This document shows positions 5,501 to 13,000 of a stretch of 13,129 nt of DNA, piece after piece (positions within the stretch are counted from its first letter, which is position 1; the number at the start of each line of letters is the position of its first letter). The position numbers and the translations under genes are program-made. The notes beneath the pieces were generated by a model. It ran no database searches, had not been told where the DNA came from, and saw only the letters and a list, made by a program, of their open reading frames with translations. The stretch is from DATARH01 sp035648415 (GTDB taxonomy: Bacteria > Pseudomonadota > Alphaproteobacteria > ATCC43930 > CGMCC-115725): assembly GCA_035648415.1 (NCBI GenBank), contig DASRLO010000060.1:1-13129 (forward strand). The letters run 5' to 3'.

Positions 5501-6277
5501 ATGGCCGAGTACCGCTTCTGCCGGGTCGAGGACGAGGGGCGCGTCCGCATCGTCACGATCAACCGGCCCGAGGTGCTCAACGCGCTGCACAGCGAGGCGC
5601 ATTGGGAATTCGACCAGGTCTGGAACGAATTCGCCGCCGATCCCGAACTGTGGGTCGGCATCATAACCGGAGCCGGCGAGCGCGCGTTCTCGGCCGGCAA
5701 TGATCTGAAGGTGCAGGCCGCCGGGCGGCGCGGACCGCGGCCGGCGACCGGGTTCGCCGGCCTCTCGCACCGCTTCGACCTCGACAAGCCGCTGATCGCC
5801 GCGGTCAACGGCGTCGCGATGGGCGGCGGGTTCGAGACCGCGCTCGCCTGCGACATCGTCGTCGCCGCGGAGAACGCGGTGTTCGCGCTGCCCGAGCCCA
5901 GGGTCGGCCTCATCGCCGGCAGCGGCGTCCACCGCCTGCCGCGGATGATCGGGCAGAAGGCGGCGCTCGGCATGATCCTCACCGGGCGTCGCGTCTCGGC
6001 GGCGGAGGGCAAGGAATTGGGTTTTGTCAACGAGGTGGTGCCCGAAGGCCAGGCCCTCGCCGCGGCAAAACGTTGGGCGGGGCTCATCCTCGAATGCTCG
6101 CCGATGGCGATCCGCGCGTCGAAGCAGTCGGTGTACAAGAGCCTCGACGAGCCGACCTTGCAGGCGGCGATGACGACGACCTATCCCGCAGTGCAGGCCA
6201 ACATCGACAGCCAGGACTACATCGAGGGGCCGCGCGCCTTTGCCGAACGGCGCAAGCCGAATTGGCGGAACCGGTGA
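5501..6277 (+). CDS. Enoyl-CoA hydratase/isomerase (crotonase) family protein
   Basis: 258 residues, the normal length for a single-domain crotonase. The oxyanion-hole elements are present (RAFSAGNDLK near 61-70 and NGVAMGGGFETALACD near 103-118), as are both acid/base glutamates of true hydratases, Glu112 in GGGFE and Glu132 in LPEPRVG, spaced 20 residues as in rat mitochondrial hydratase (Glu144/Glu164). It should therefore add water to a 2-enoyl-CoA or do the reverse, in the cytosol. The acyl group is unknown. The ATG at 5501 follows GGGGAGGGGAC; an upstream in-frame ATG at 5471 lacks a good site. The stop lies 4 bp before the start of the next gene. Confidence 0.93.
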   Translation: MAEYRFCRVEDEGRVRIVTINRPEVLNALHSEAHWEFDQVWNEFAADPELWVGIITGAGERAFSAGNDLKVQAAGRRGPRPATGFAGLSHRFDLDKPLIAAVNGVAMGGGFETALACDIVVAAENAVFALPEPRVGLIAGSGVHRLPRMIGQKAALGMILTGRRVSAAEGKELGFVNEVVPEGQALAAAKRWAGLILECSPMAIRASKQSVYKSLDEPTLQAAMTTTYPAVQANIDSQDYIEGPRAFAERRKPNWRNR

Positions 6278-6281
6278 CCCG

Positions 6282-6710
6282 ATGAGACAGCTTGTCGCGA
6301 TGGCTTGTCTCGGCTGGATGGCGGCGCCCTTCGCCGCTCCGGCGGCCCATGCCCAGGCCGTGGGCGCGTTCGACGGCGCCTGGAACGTCACCATCGTTTG
6401 CGCCAATGCGTTCGACGGCGCGGCCGGCTACACGCTGAATTTCGTCGCCCAGGTTCGCGGCGGCGCGATCGACGGACGGTACAGCAACCCTCGGACCGAT
6501 GCTGCCGCGCTCCTTTCCGGCCGCATCCAGCCCGACGGCGCCGCGCTACTGAAAGTCGACGGCACGACCGGTCGGGTCGAATATTCCGTCGGCAGAGTGC
6601 AGCCCGGCACGCCCTATCACTATACCGCCAACGCGCGGTTCAGCGGCCGTTCCGGGGCCGGCACGCGAAACGAGCTGCGGCGCTGCGACCTGAGCTTCAG
6701 CAGGTCCTGA
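6282..6710 (+). CDS. Small secreted protein of unknown function
   Basis: The 142-residue product starts with a clear Sec signal peptide: MRQLV, a hydrophobic core, then AAPAAHA-QA with predicted cleavage after residue 24. The mature ~118 residues begin FDGAWNVTIVC and contain glycine-rich alternating strands (GRYSNPRTD, GRVEYSVG), suggesting a small periplasmic beta protein. The mature part has two cysteines, in TIVCAN and near the end in RRCDLSF, probably forming a disulfide. I do not recognise a named family. It begins 4 bp after the hydratase stop, so it is translated from the same mRNA, though a functional link is not obvious. Confidence 0.8.
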   Translation: MRQLVAMACLGWMAAPFAAPAAHAQAVGAFDGAWNVTIVCANAFDGAAGYTLNFVAQVRGGAIDGRYSNPRTDAAALLSGRIQPDGAALLKVDGTTGRVEYSVGRVQPGTPYHYTANARFSGRSGAGTRNELRRCDLSFSRS

Positions 6711-6753
6711 CCCGTGCTTGAACCCGATTTTTTTCACTTGAGTGGAGCCCCCG

Positions 6754-7620
6754 ATGTCGACCGTGATGGAACGCAATTCCGCCGCTCAGGGCTTTGAGAT
6801 CCGGCCGCTGTCCGACGTCGTCGGCGCCGAAATGGTCGGATTCGACTTGCGCCGGCCGCTCGACGCGGCGACGCGGCCGGCGATCTACGACGCGTTCGTG
6901 CGGCATCACGTGCTCGCCTTCCGCGGCCAAGATTTGACCAAGGACGAGCAGGTCGCTTTCACCGAGCAGTTCGGCACCTTGGAGCGCCATGTCGCGCGCA
7001 ACCGCGGCGTCGGCGACCATCCGCTGGTCCACATCGTCCACAATCTGGGCCCGGACGGCGAGCCGAGCGGCAAGGTCGCCTCGCAAAAATGGCATACCGA
7101 CAAATCGTTCCGTGAGCTGCCGTCGCTGGCGACGATCCTCCACGCGCGGATCATGCCGCCGCAGGGCGGCGATACCTGCTTCGCCAACATGATCCTTGCC
7201 TATGAGGCACTGAGCGACGCCGAGAAAGCGGAACTCGACGGGGCCGGCGTCATCCATAGCTGGGAATTGTCGTGCCTGAAGGCGGGTCGCGCCGCGCCGC
7301 CGGAGGAGATCGCCGATGCGCCGCCGATGACGCATCCGCTCGTCCGCACCCAGCCCGAGACGGGCAAGAAGGGCCTCTTCATGGGCGAGCATGCCTCGCA
7401 TCTCGACGACCGGCCGTTCGACGAAGGCCGCGCCCGGCTTGCCGAACTCGAGGACCACGCGACGCAGGAGCGCTTCATCTACCGCCACCATTGGCGGCCG
7501 GGCGACCTGCTGATGTGGGACAACCGGTGCCTCTTGCATCGCGCCGACGCCAATTTCGACGCGGCCCGGCACAAGCGCGTGCTGCATCGCACCTGCCTGC
7601 GCGGCGCCGCGCCGGCCTAG
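6754..7620 (+). CDS. TauD/TfdA-family Fe(II)/2-oxoglutarate-dependent dioxygenase
   Basis: 288 residues, typical of the family. The iron site is HTD (His114, Asp116) in QKWHTDKSF and His262 in CLLHRA; Arg279 in VLHRTCLRG is placed to bind 2-oxoglutarate. The N-terminal GAEMVGFDLRRPL and VLAFRGQDL blocks are also typical. Such enzymes hydroxylate a carbon next to a heteroatom, releasing sulfite, a phenol or an amine, and make succinate and CO2. The substrate is unknown. ATG 6754 has GGAG six nucleotides upstream; the in-frame GTG at 6742 would overlap that site. A Fsr-type exporter gene follows after 153 bp. Confidence 0.92.
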   Translation: MSTVMERNSAAQGFEIRPLSDVVGAEMVGFDLRRPLDAATRPAIYDAFVRHHVLAFRGQDLTKDEQVAFTEQFGTLERHVARNRGVGDHPLVHIVHNLGPDGEPSGKVASQKWHTDKSFRELPSLATILHARIMPPQGGDTCFANMILAYEALSDAEKAELDGAGVIHSWELSCLKAGRAAPPEEIADAPPMTHPLVRTQPETGKKGLFMGEHASHLDDRPFDEGRARLAELEDHATQERFIYRHHWRPGDLLMWDNRCLLHRADANFDAARHKRVLHRTCLRGAAPA

Positions 7621-7650
7621 CGCCGCCCGCCTGACGGCAAGCGAAGACGG

Positions 7651-7666
7651 TTCGGCGGCCGCCGAA
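7651..7666. promoter_or_regulatory. 16-bp perfect palindrome TTCGGCGGCCGCCGAA
   Basis: A perfect inverted repeat without spacer, 30 bp after the dioxygenase stop and 108 bp before the exporter start. As DNA it could be an operator for a dimeric regulator; as RNA it gives a short GC stem with no following U-tract. The rest of 7621-7773 shows no gene or clear promoter. Confidence 0.35.
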
Positions 7667-7773
7667 GGAATATCTGCCATGGCTAAAAACCGGGCAGTTT
7701 CCGCGCCATTCCGTGTTAGTCCCGAGGCTGCACAGAGCCGGCGCGGGAGTTGCGGCGGGCCGAGGGGTGAGTG

Positions 7774-8997
7774 ATGACGACCGAAGTCACGGTCCAACCA
7801 AGCGTGCAGCGCCAGATCGCGGAGGGCGCCGCCTTCTCGATCATCCTCGCGCTCAGCTTCTCGCACATGCTCAACGACATGATGCAGTCGCTGGTGCCGG
7901 CGCTCTACCCGATGATCAAGGGCACCTACGGGCTCAGCTTCGCGCAGATCGGCGTCATCACGCTAACCATGCAGATCACCTCGTCGATGCTGCAGCCGCT
8001 GGTCGGGCTCGCCGCCGACCACCGGCCGCAGCCCTATTCGCTGGCGGTCGGGATGTGCGCGACCTTCAGCGGATTGCTGGTGCTGGCGCATGCCGGCAGC
8101 TATTCGTCGCTGCTGGTGGGGTCGGCGCTGGTCGGCACCGGCTCGGCGGTGTTCCACCCCGAGGCGTCGCGGGTCGCGCGGCTGGCGTCGGGCGGGCGGC
8201 ACGGCCTCGCGCAGTCGCTGTTCCAGGTCGGCGGCAATGTCGGTTCGGCCTCGGGGCCGATCCTCGCCGCGCTGATCGTGGTGCCGAAAGGCCAGGGCAG
8301 CGTCGCCTGGTTCTCGACGGCGGCGCTCTTGGCGATGACGGTGCTGTTCCTGGTCGGCAACTGGTACCGCCGCGAGCATTCGCTGCCGCGCCGCGCCCGG
8401 CATGTGGCGCCGCCGCTCAACCTGTCGCGGCGGCATGTCTTCTGGTCGCTGGCGATCCTGTTGTCGCTGGTGTTCTCCAAGGCGTTCTACCAGGCGAGCC
8501 TTGGCACCTATTACACCTTTTACCTGATCGACAAATTCCATCTCTCGATGCGGACGGCGCAGATCTACCTGTTCGTCTTCCTCGCCTCGGTGGCGCTCGG
8601 CACGCTGGTCGGCGGCCCGATCGGCGACCGCATCGGCCGGAAGGCGGTGATCTGGGGCTCGATCATCGGCGCGATCCCGTTCGCGCTGATGCTGCCGTTC
8701 GCGAGCCTGTTTTGGACCGTGGCGCTGACCGTGGTGATCGGCGCGACGATAGCCTCGGCCTCGTCGGCGATCATCGTCTACGCGCTCGACCTGGTGCCGG
8801 GCAAGATCGGCACGATGGCCGGCCTCTTCTTCGGCCTCAGCTTCGGGATGGCCGGGGTCGGCGCGGCGGCGCTCGGCAGCCTTGCCGACGCCACCAGCAT
8901 CGACACGGTCTACCGCGTCTGCGCCTTCCTGCCGCTCATTGGGCTGCTGACCGTGTTCCTGCCCGATCTCGGCCGCCCCGCCCGGCGCATCGCCTAA
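7774..8997 (+). CDS. fsr: MFS efflux transporter, fosmidomycin-resistance (Fsr) type
   Basis: 407 residues with about 12 hydrophobic segments. It tracks E. coli Fsr closely: SFSHMLNDMMQSL in helix 1, QIGVITLTMQITSSMLQPLVG, VGTGSAVFHPEASRVARLASGGRHGLAQS, FQVGGNVGS, YYTFYLIDKF, GGPIGDRIGRKAVIWGS, and VYRVCAFLPLIG near the end. These are proton-driven inner-membrane exporters; fosmidomycin is the drug for which the E. coli member was named, but the natural substrate is not known. ATG 7774 is preceded by GAGGGG; an adjacent in-frame GTG at 7771 is a possible alternative. Located between two oxygenase genes, it might export a toxic intermediate or act on the pathway substrate. Confidence 0.93.
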   Translation: MTTEVTVQPSVQRQIAEGAAFSIILALSFSHMLNDMMQSLVPALYPMIKGTYGLSFAQIGVITLTMQITSSMLQPLVGLAADHRPQPYSLAVGMCATFSGLLVLAHAGSYSSLLVGSALVGTGSAVFHPEASRVARLASGGRHGLAQSLFQVGGNVGSASGPILAALIVVPKGQGSVAWFSTAALLAMTVLFLVGNWYRREHSLPRRARHVAPPLNLSRRHVFWSLAILLSLVFSKAFYQASLGTYYTFYLIDKFHLSMRTAQIYLFVFLASVALGTLVGGPIGDRIGRKAVIWGSIIGAIPFALMLPFASLFWTVALTVVIGATIASASSAIIVYALDLVPGKIGTMAGLFFGLSFGMAGVGAAALGSLADATSIDTVYRVCAFLPLIGLLTVFLPDLGRPARRIA

Positions 8998-9079
8998 CCA
9001 CCGCGCATAAGCCGCTTCTCGCCGCCCCAGCGTCGGCCTACCATGCGGCGATAAAGCTGCTGGGATGGGAGGGCTGCCG

Positions 9080-10105
9080 ATGTTCGCGCGCAATTCCTGG
9101 TACATCGCCGCGTGGGGCGACGAGGTCGGCGACGCGCCGCTCGGCCGCCGCATCTGCAACGATCCGGTCGTGCTGTTCCGCGACCGCGAGGGCCGCGCCG
9201 CCGCGCTCGCCGACCGCTGCTGCCACCGCGCCGCGCCGCTGAGCCGCGGCACGGTCGTCGAGCAAGGCATCCAATGCGGCTATCACGGGCTCATCATCGA
9301 CAGCGCGGGCAAATGCGTGAAGGTGCCGGGCCAGCGCCTCATTCCCGGCGACGCCGCGGTGAAAAGCTATCCGCTGGTCGAGAAGAACCAGCTCATCTGG
9401 GTGTGGATGGGCGATCCGGCGCTGGCCGACCCGGCGACGATCGTCGATTTCCCCTATCACGACACCTGGCCGAACAAGCACGCCTGCTACCCGATCCGGG
9501 GCAATTACATGCTGATGGTCGACAATCTGATGGACCTGACGCATCTCGGCTACCTGCACGCCAAGACCGTCGGCGGCAATCCGGGGCAGCATGTCGACGC
9601 CGAGATGAAGACCACTCGCACTCCGAGCGGAGTCAGGTTCACCCGCTGGATGAAGAATTCGCCGCCGCCGCCGAGCTATGTCCGGGCCGCCGGCTTTACC
9701 GGCCGGGTCGACCGCTTGCAGGCGTTCGAGTTCGTCGCGCCGTGCACCATCCTGCAATGGACCGGGGCGAGCGATGCCGGATCGGGCGCCGCGCCCGACG
9801 ATTTCCGCTTCCAGTTCCGGCTGTTTCATGGCCTGACCCCGGAGACCGAGACGAGCTGCTTTTATTTCTGGTCGGTGGCGAACGGCTACCGCCAGAACGA
9901 GCCGGAGGCGACCGAGCAGCTCTACCACGAAATCGCCCCGACCTTTATCGAAGACCAGGAGATGGTCGAGGCGCAGCAGGCCCGCCTCAGCGAGTTCGGC
10001 GAGAACGGGCTCGTCGACATCGCCTCGGACACGACGCGGATGCACATGCGGCGCATGGTCGAAGGGATGATCGCGGCCGAGCAGCGGCAAGAAGCGGCGG
10101 AATAG
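9080..10105 (+). CDS. Rieske non-heme iron oxygenase, VanA-like oxygenase subunit
   Basis: 341 residues. The Rieske [2Fe-2S] site is CCHR (Cys47 or Cys48, with His49) and CGYHG (Cys66, His69), with the usual spacing. The mononuclear iron site is DNLMDLTHLGYLH, giving bridging Asp152 and ligands His155 and His160; the third, carboxylate, ligand lies further on. The N-terminus MFARNSWYIAAWGDEVG and overall length match the vanillate O-demethylase/phenoxybenzoate-type group, which O- or N-demethylates or hydroxylates aromatic compounds. It needs a reductase, and none is encoded in this window. The ATG has GGGAGGG seven nucleotides before it. The amidohydrolase gene starts 10 bp after its stop, so the two are cotranscribed. 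Confidence 0.92.
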   Translation: MFARNSWYIAAWGDEVGDAPLGRRICNDPVVLFRDREGRAAALADRCCHRAAPLSRGTVVEQGIQCGYHGLIIDSAGKCVKVPGQRLIPGDAAVKSYPLVEKNQLIWVWMGDPALADPATIVDFPYHDTWPNKHACYPIRGNYMLMVDNLMDLTHLGYLHAKTVGGNPGQHVDAEMKTTRTPSGVRFTRWMKNSPPPPSYVRAAGFTGRVDRLQAFEFVAPCTILQWTGASDAGSGAAPDDFRFQFRLFHGLTPETETSCFYFWSVANGYRQNEPEATEQLYHEIAPTFIEDQEMVEAQQARLSEFGENGLVDIASDTTRMHMRRMVEGMIAAEQRQEAAE

Positions 10106-10115
10106 GAGCGGAGTC

Positions 10116-11255
10116 ATGGCCAACACGCTGATTTCCTGCGACGACCACATGGACCTCGGCCAATTGCCCGCCGATCTGTGGGAAACGCGGCTGCCGGCGA
10201 ATTTTCGCGACCGCGCGCCGCACATCGAGGAGCGCAACGGCGAGGCCGTCTGGATCTGCGACGGCAAACTATGGGGCCGCTGGAACGGCAAGCCGCCCGC
10301 CAACCCAGGCCAGAGGCCGGTGAAGCCGCTGTACGATTCGTTCGATCGCGCCGGGATCTACGATCATAGCGCGCGCCGCCCGGCGGTCGCCGAGCTGCGC
10401 CTCGCCGACATGGACCGCGACGGGGTGCGGTCCCAGGTGATCTTCGGTCCCATTTTTCAGATTTCGACCGAAGACCCGGCGCTGCGCGTCGCCTGCTACC
10501 GGGTCTACAACGATTGGCTGCTGGAGTTCTGCCAGGCGGCGCCCGAGCGTCTCATCGGGGTGCCGATGCTGCCCGAGACGCCGCAAACCGCGACCGAGGA
10601 ATTGCTGCGCCTGGCGAAGAAGGGCGGGGTGCGGCAGGTCACCCTGATGATCGCCAACATCAGCCCCAAGCTCGACGACCCGGCCTGGGAGATGCTGTGG
10701 GCCGCGGTCGAGGGGACCGGGATCATCCTGTCCTGGCACATCACCGTGTTTGTCGGGAAGCCGAGCGACCGCGCCGCCGGCAAGACCGCCAGCGTGTTCG
10801 AGAACACCAAGTTCTTCATGGGCAATTTCCTCGAGCCGTTTGTCGATCTGTTCGCCTGGGGCATCCTCGAACGCCACCCGAAGATGAAGATCGTGATGGC
10901 CGAGGCCGGCACCGGCTGGCTGCCCTGGCTGGTGCAGGAATTGGATTACCGCTACTGGCGGCTGTGGGAGGCCAAGGAATTCTGGGCCGACAAAGGCGGC
11001 ATCCAGCTCGAAACCAAGCCGAGCGAATTGTTCAAGCGCCAGCTCTACGCGACCTTCCAGGAGGATTACGCAGCGATGGCGCTGATCCCGTTCTTCGGCG
11101 ACGGGCACCTCTTATGGGCATCGGACTACCCGCACCCGGATGGCGTCTGGCCGCACTCCACGGACGCGATCGCGCGGCAGATGGCCAGTCTCAGCCCCGA
11201 GATGCGCCGGAAGCTGACCCACGACAACGCGGCGAAGCTCTACGGGCTCGTTTGA
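10116..11255 (+). CDS. Amidohydrolase-2 family metal-dependent hydrolase/decarboxylase
   Basis: 379 residues of the TIM-barrel family that includes ACMSD, gamma-resorcylate decarboxylase and LigW. Landmarks are the N-terminal ISCDDHMD (Asp9, His11) in place of a full HxH, His208 in LSWH, Glu263 in MAEAGTGWLPW, and Asp337/His340 in WASDYPHPDG, the conserved metal/catalytic Asp segment. The pattern is that of the large SAD-x-H subgroup common in alphaproteobacteria, which is poorly characterised. Acting after the Rieske enzyme, it could decarboxylate or hydrolyse a hydroxylated aromatic acid (inference). The ATG follows GGAG, and the stop is followed by a dispersed repeat. Confidence 0.88.
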   Translation: MANTLISCDDHMDLGQLPADLWETRLPANFRDRAPHIEERNGEAVWICDGKLWGRWNGKPPANPGQRPVKPLYDSFDRAGIYDHSARRPAVAELRLADMDRDGVRSQVIFGPIFQISTEDPALRVACYRVYNDWLLEFCQAAPERLIGVPMLPETPQTATEELLRLAKKGGVRQVTLMIANISPKLDDPAWEMLWAAVEGTGIILSWHITVFVGKPSDRAAGKTASVFENTKFFMGNFLEPFVDLFAWGILERHPKMKIVMAEAGTGWLPWLVQELDYRYWRLWEAKEFWADKGGIQLETKPSELFKRQLYATFQEDYAAMALIPFFGDGHLLWASDYPHPDGVWPHSTDAIARQMASLSPEMRRKLTHDNAAKLYGLV

Positions 11256-11262
11256 TCCAAAC

Positions 11263-11343
11263 GCCACCCCGGCGGAGGACGGGGCCCATTTTTCGGTTGT
11301 TCGAGACGTGGATCGCTGGGTCCCAGCTTGCGCCGGGATGACC
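11263..11343 (+). repeat. Dispersed imperfect palindromic repeat, copy 2 (REP-like)
   Basis: Fills most of the 105-bp gap between the amidohydrolase and methyltransferase genes. It shows CCCCGGCGGAGGACGGGGCCCA at the left, a central variable part, then CTGGGTCCCAGC and CGCCGGGATGACC. It shares its block order with the minus-strand repeat at 968-1079. It may act as a 3' mRNA stabiliser or attenuator between the two genes. Confidence 0.6.
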
Positions 11344-11360
11344 GGCTGAAGGGGAGGACA

Positions 11361-12512
11361 ATGAAAACCAGCCAAGACCGCATCCTCACCACCCATGTCG
11401 GCAGCCTGCCGCGCCCCGCGGCGCTGCGCGAGCTGCTGGTCCGCAAGGATAAGGGCGAGCCCTACGACAAGGCCGAACTCGACCGGGCGACGCGCGCGGC
11501 GGTCGCTGCCATCGTGCGGCGCCAGGCCGAATGCGGCATCGATATCGTCGATGACGGCGAGATGTCGAAGCCGAGCTATTCGACCTATGTCGCCGACCGG
11601 CTGTCCGGGTTCGCGGGGCATGCGCCCGCGAAGCCGCGGCTCGACACCGGGCCGCATCCCAATTTCAGCGCCGCGCTCGAGCGGATGACCGGCGCCAACG
11701 CGGCCCGCCGCGCGGTCTGCGTCGGACCGATCGCGGTGCAGGACCGCGAGGCGCTCGCCCACGACATCGCCAACTTCAAGGCCGCCCTTGCCGGCGTCGA
11801 GGTGACCGAAGGCTTTATGACCGCGGCCTCGCCTGGGCTCGTCCCGGTGTTCCAGAGCAACGAGTATTACCCCTCGCACGAGGCCTATGTCGAAGCGATC
11901 GCCGCGGCGATGCAGGAGGAATACGAGGCGATCGTTGGCGCCGGGTTTGTGCTCCAGCTCGATTGCCCCGACCTGGCGATGGCGCACCACACCAGCTTCC
12001 AGGAGCTGAGCGAGGCCGACTTCCTGAAGCGCGCCCAATTCCATGTCGAGGCGCTGAACCACGCGTTGCGCAACGTGCCGGCCGAGATGTGCCGCATCCA
12101 CATCTGCTGGGGCAATTACGAAGGGCCGCACGACCACGACATCGATTTCCGCAAAATCGCGCCGATCCTCGTCAAGGCGAAACCTCAGGCGCTCGTCGTT
12201 GAGGCCGCCAACCCGCGCCACGCGCATGAATGGGCGGTGTGGAACGAGGTGAAGCTGCCCGCCGACAAACTCCTCATCCCCGGCGTGCTCGACACCTCGA
12301 CCAATTACGTCGAGCATCCCGAGCTGGTCGCCGAACGCCTCTGCCGCTTCGCCGGCATCGTCGGCCGCGAGCGGGTCATCGCCGGCAGCGATTGCGGCTT
12401 CGGTACTTTCGCCGGCTACGGCAAGCTCGATCCCGACATCTCGTTCAAGAAATTGCGGGCCATGGCCGAGGGCGCGGCGATCGCGTCGCAGCGACTGTGG
12501 AGCCGCCGTTGA
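11361..12512 (+). CDS. MetE C-terminal-type (cobalamin-independent methionine synthase II) methyltransferase
   Basis: 383 residues, matching the C-terminal catalytic domain of MetE alone, without the N-terminal folate-binding domain. The zinc site is His247 and Cys249 in IHICWGN and Cys345 in AGSDCGFGTF; Glu281 in VVEAAN is also conserved. THVGSLPRP at the N-terminus and DIVDDGEMSK near 61-70 are family signatures. Such core enzymes transfer methyl or alkyl groups to or from a thiol bound to zinc; relatives include epoxyalkane:CoM transferase and methylcobalamin-using core-MetE proteins. Whether this one makes methionine or processes a catabolic substrate is open. The ATG follows GGGGAGGA. 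Its TGA overlaps the TTG start of the thioesterase gene. Confidence 0.9.
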   Translation: MKTSQDRILTTHVGSLPRPAALRELLVRKDKGEPYDKAELDRATRAAVAAIVRRQAECGIDIVDDGEMSKPSYSTYVADRLSGFAGHAPAKPRLDTGPHPNFSAALERMTGANAARRAVCVGPIAVQDREALAHDIANFKAALAGVEVTEGFMTAASPGLVPVFQSNEYYPSHEAYVEAIAAAMQEEYEAIVGAGFVLQLDCPDLAMAHHTSFQELSEADFLKRAQFHVEALNHALRNVPAEMCRIHICWGNYEGPHDHDIDFRKIAPILVKAKPQALVVEAANPRHAHEWAVWNEVKLPADKLLIPGVLDTSTNYVEHPELVAERLCRFAGIVGRERVIAGSDCGFGTFAGYGKLDPDISFKKLRAMAEGAAIASQRLWSRR

Positions 12513-13000
12513 GCTTGCCCGAGGCCTTCCCGGCGCCTTTCGACCGCTACGAGGGGGAGGTGCGGCCCGAATGGATCGACCATAACGGGCACATGAACCT
12601 CGCCTATTATACGGTGCTGTTCGACTACGCGACCGACATGATGTTCGACGTGCTCGATCTCGGGCTCGCCTACCGGCGCCGCACCGACCTCGGCACCTTT
12701 GTCACCGAGACGCATAATCGCTTCGAGCGCGAGCTTTTGGTGGGAGACAAGGTGCGCGTAGCGATCCAAATACTCCTCGCCGACGACAAGCGGCTGCATC
12801 TCGCGCATGAGATGTTCCGCCTCGACACTGGCGAGCGGGCGGCGACGCAGGAGCTGCTGTTCCTGCACGTGAGCCTTAAGGAGCGGCGGGTGACGCCGTT
12901 TCCGCCCGGGCTCGAGGCGCGGGTCCATGAAGCGGCGACGGCGCATGCCGCGTTGCCGCTTCCCAACTGGGTCGGCCGCCATGTCGGGATGCAGCGCTAG
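12509..13000 (+). CDS. Hot-dog fold acyl-CoA thioesterase (4HBT/YbgC-like), TTG start
   Basis: 163 residues. The catalytic segment WIDHNGHMNLAYYTVLFDYA (Asp24, His28) is the classic 4HBT/YbgC motif; FVTETHNRFERELLVGDKV and the following strands complete a single hot-dog domain. It should hydrolyse an acyl-CoA thioester in the cytosol. The start is TTG 12509, which overlaps the previous stop in TTGA and has GGAG (12499-12502) six nucleotides upstream. There is no in-frame ATG before the catalytic motif, and the in-frame GTG at 12497 lies in that Shine-Dalgarno region. The overlap suggests translational coupling to the methyltransferase. A thioesterase here suggests that a CoA thioester is released as a free acid near the end of the local pathway. 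Confidence 0.88.
   Translation: MSLPEAFPAPFDRYEGEVRPEWIDHNGHMNLAYYTVLFDYATDMMFDVLDLGLAYRRRTDLGTFVTETHNRFERELLVGDKVRVAIQILLADDKRLHLAHEMFRLDTGERAATQELLFLHVSLKERRVTPFPPGLEARVHEAATAHAALPLPNWVGRHVGMQR

Noticed and set aside
5039..6406. 455-residue minus-strand open frame across the membrane protein and hydratase genes
   Set aside because: It is antisense to two well-supported plus-strand genes, has low-complexity Arg/Ala/Gly-rich content, and shows no family motif. Long antisense frames are common at this GC content.
7713..9242. 509-residue plus-strand frame overlapping the Fsr-type exporter
   Set aside because: It is an out-of-frame shadow of a clearly conserved transporter and is rich in Arg, Gly and Pro without motifs.
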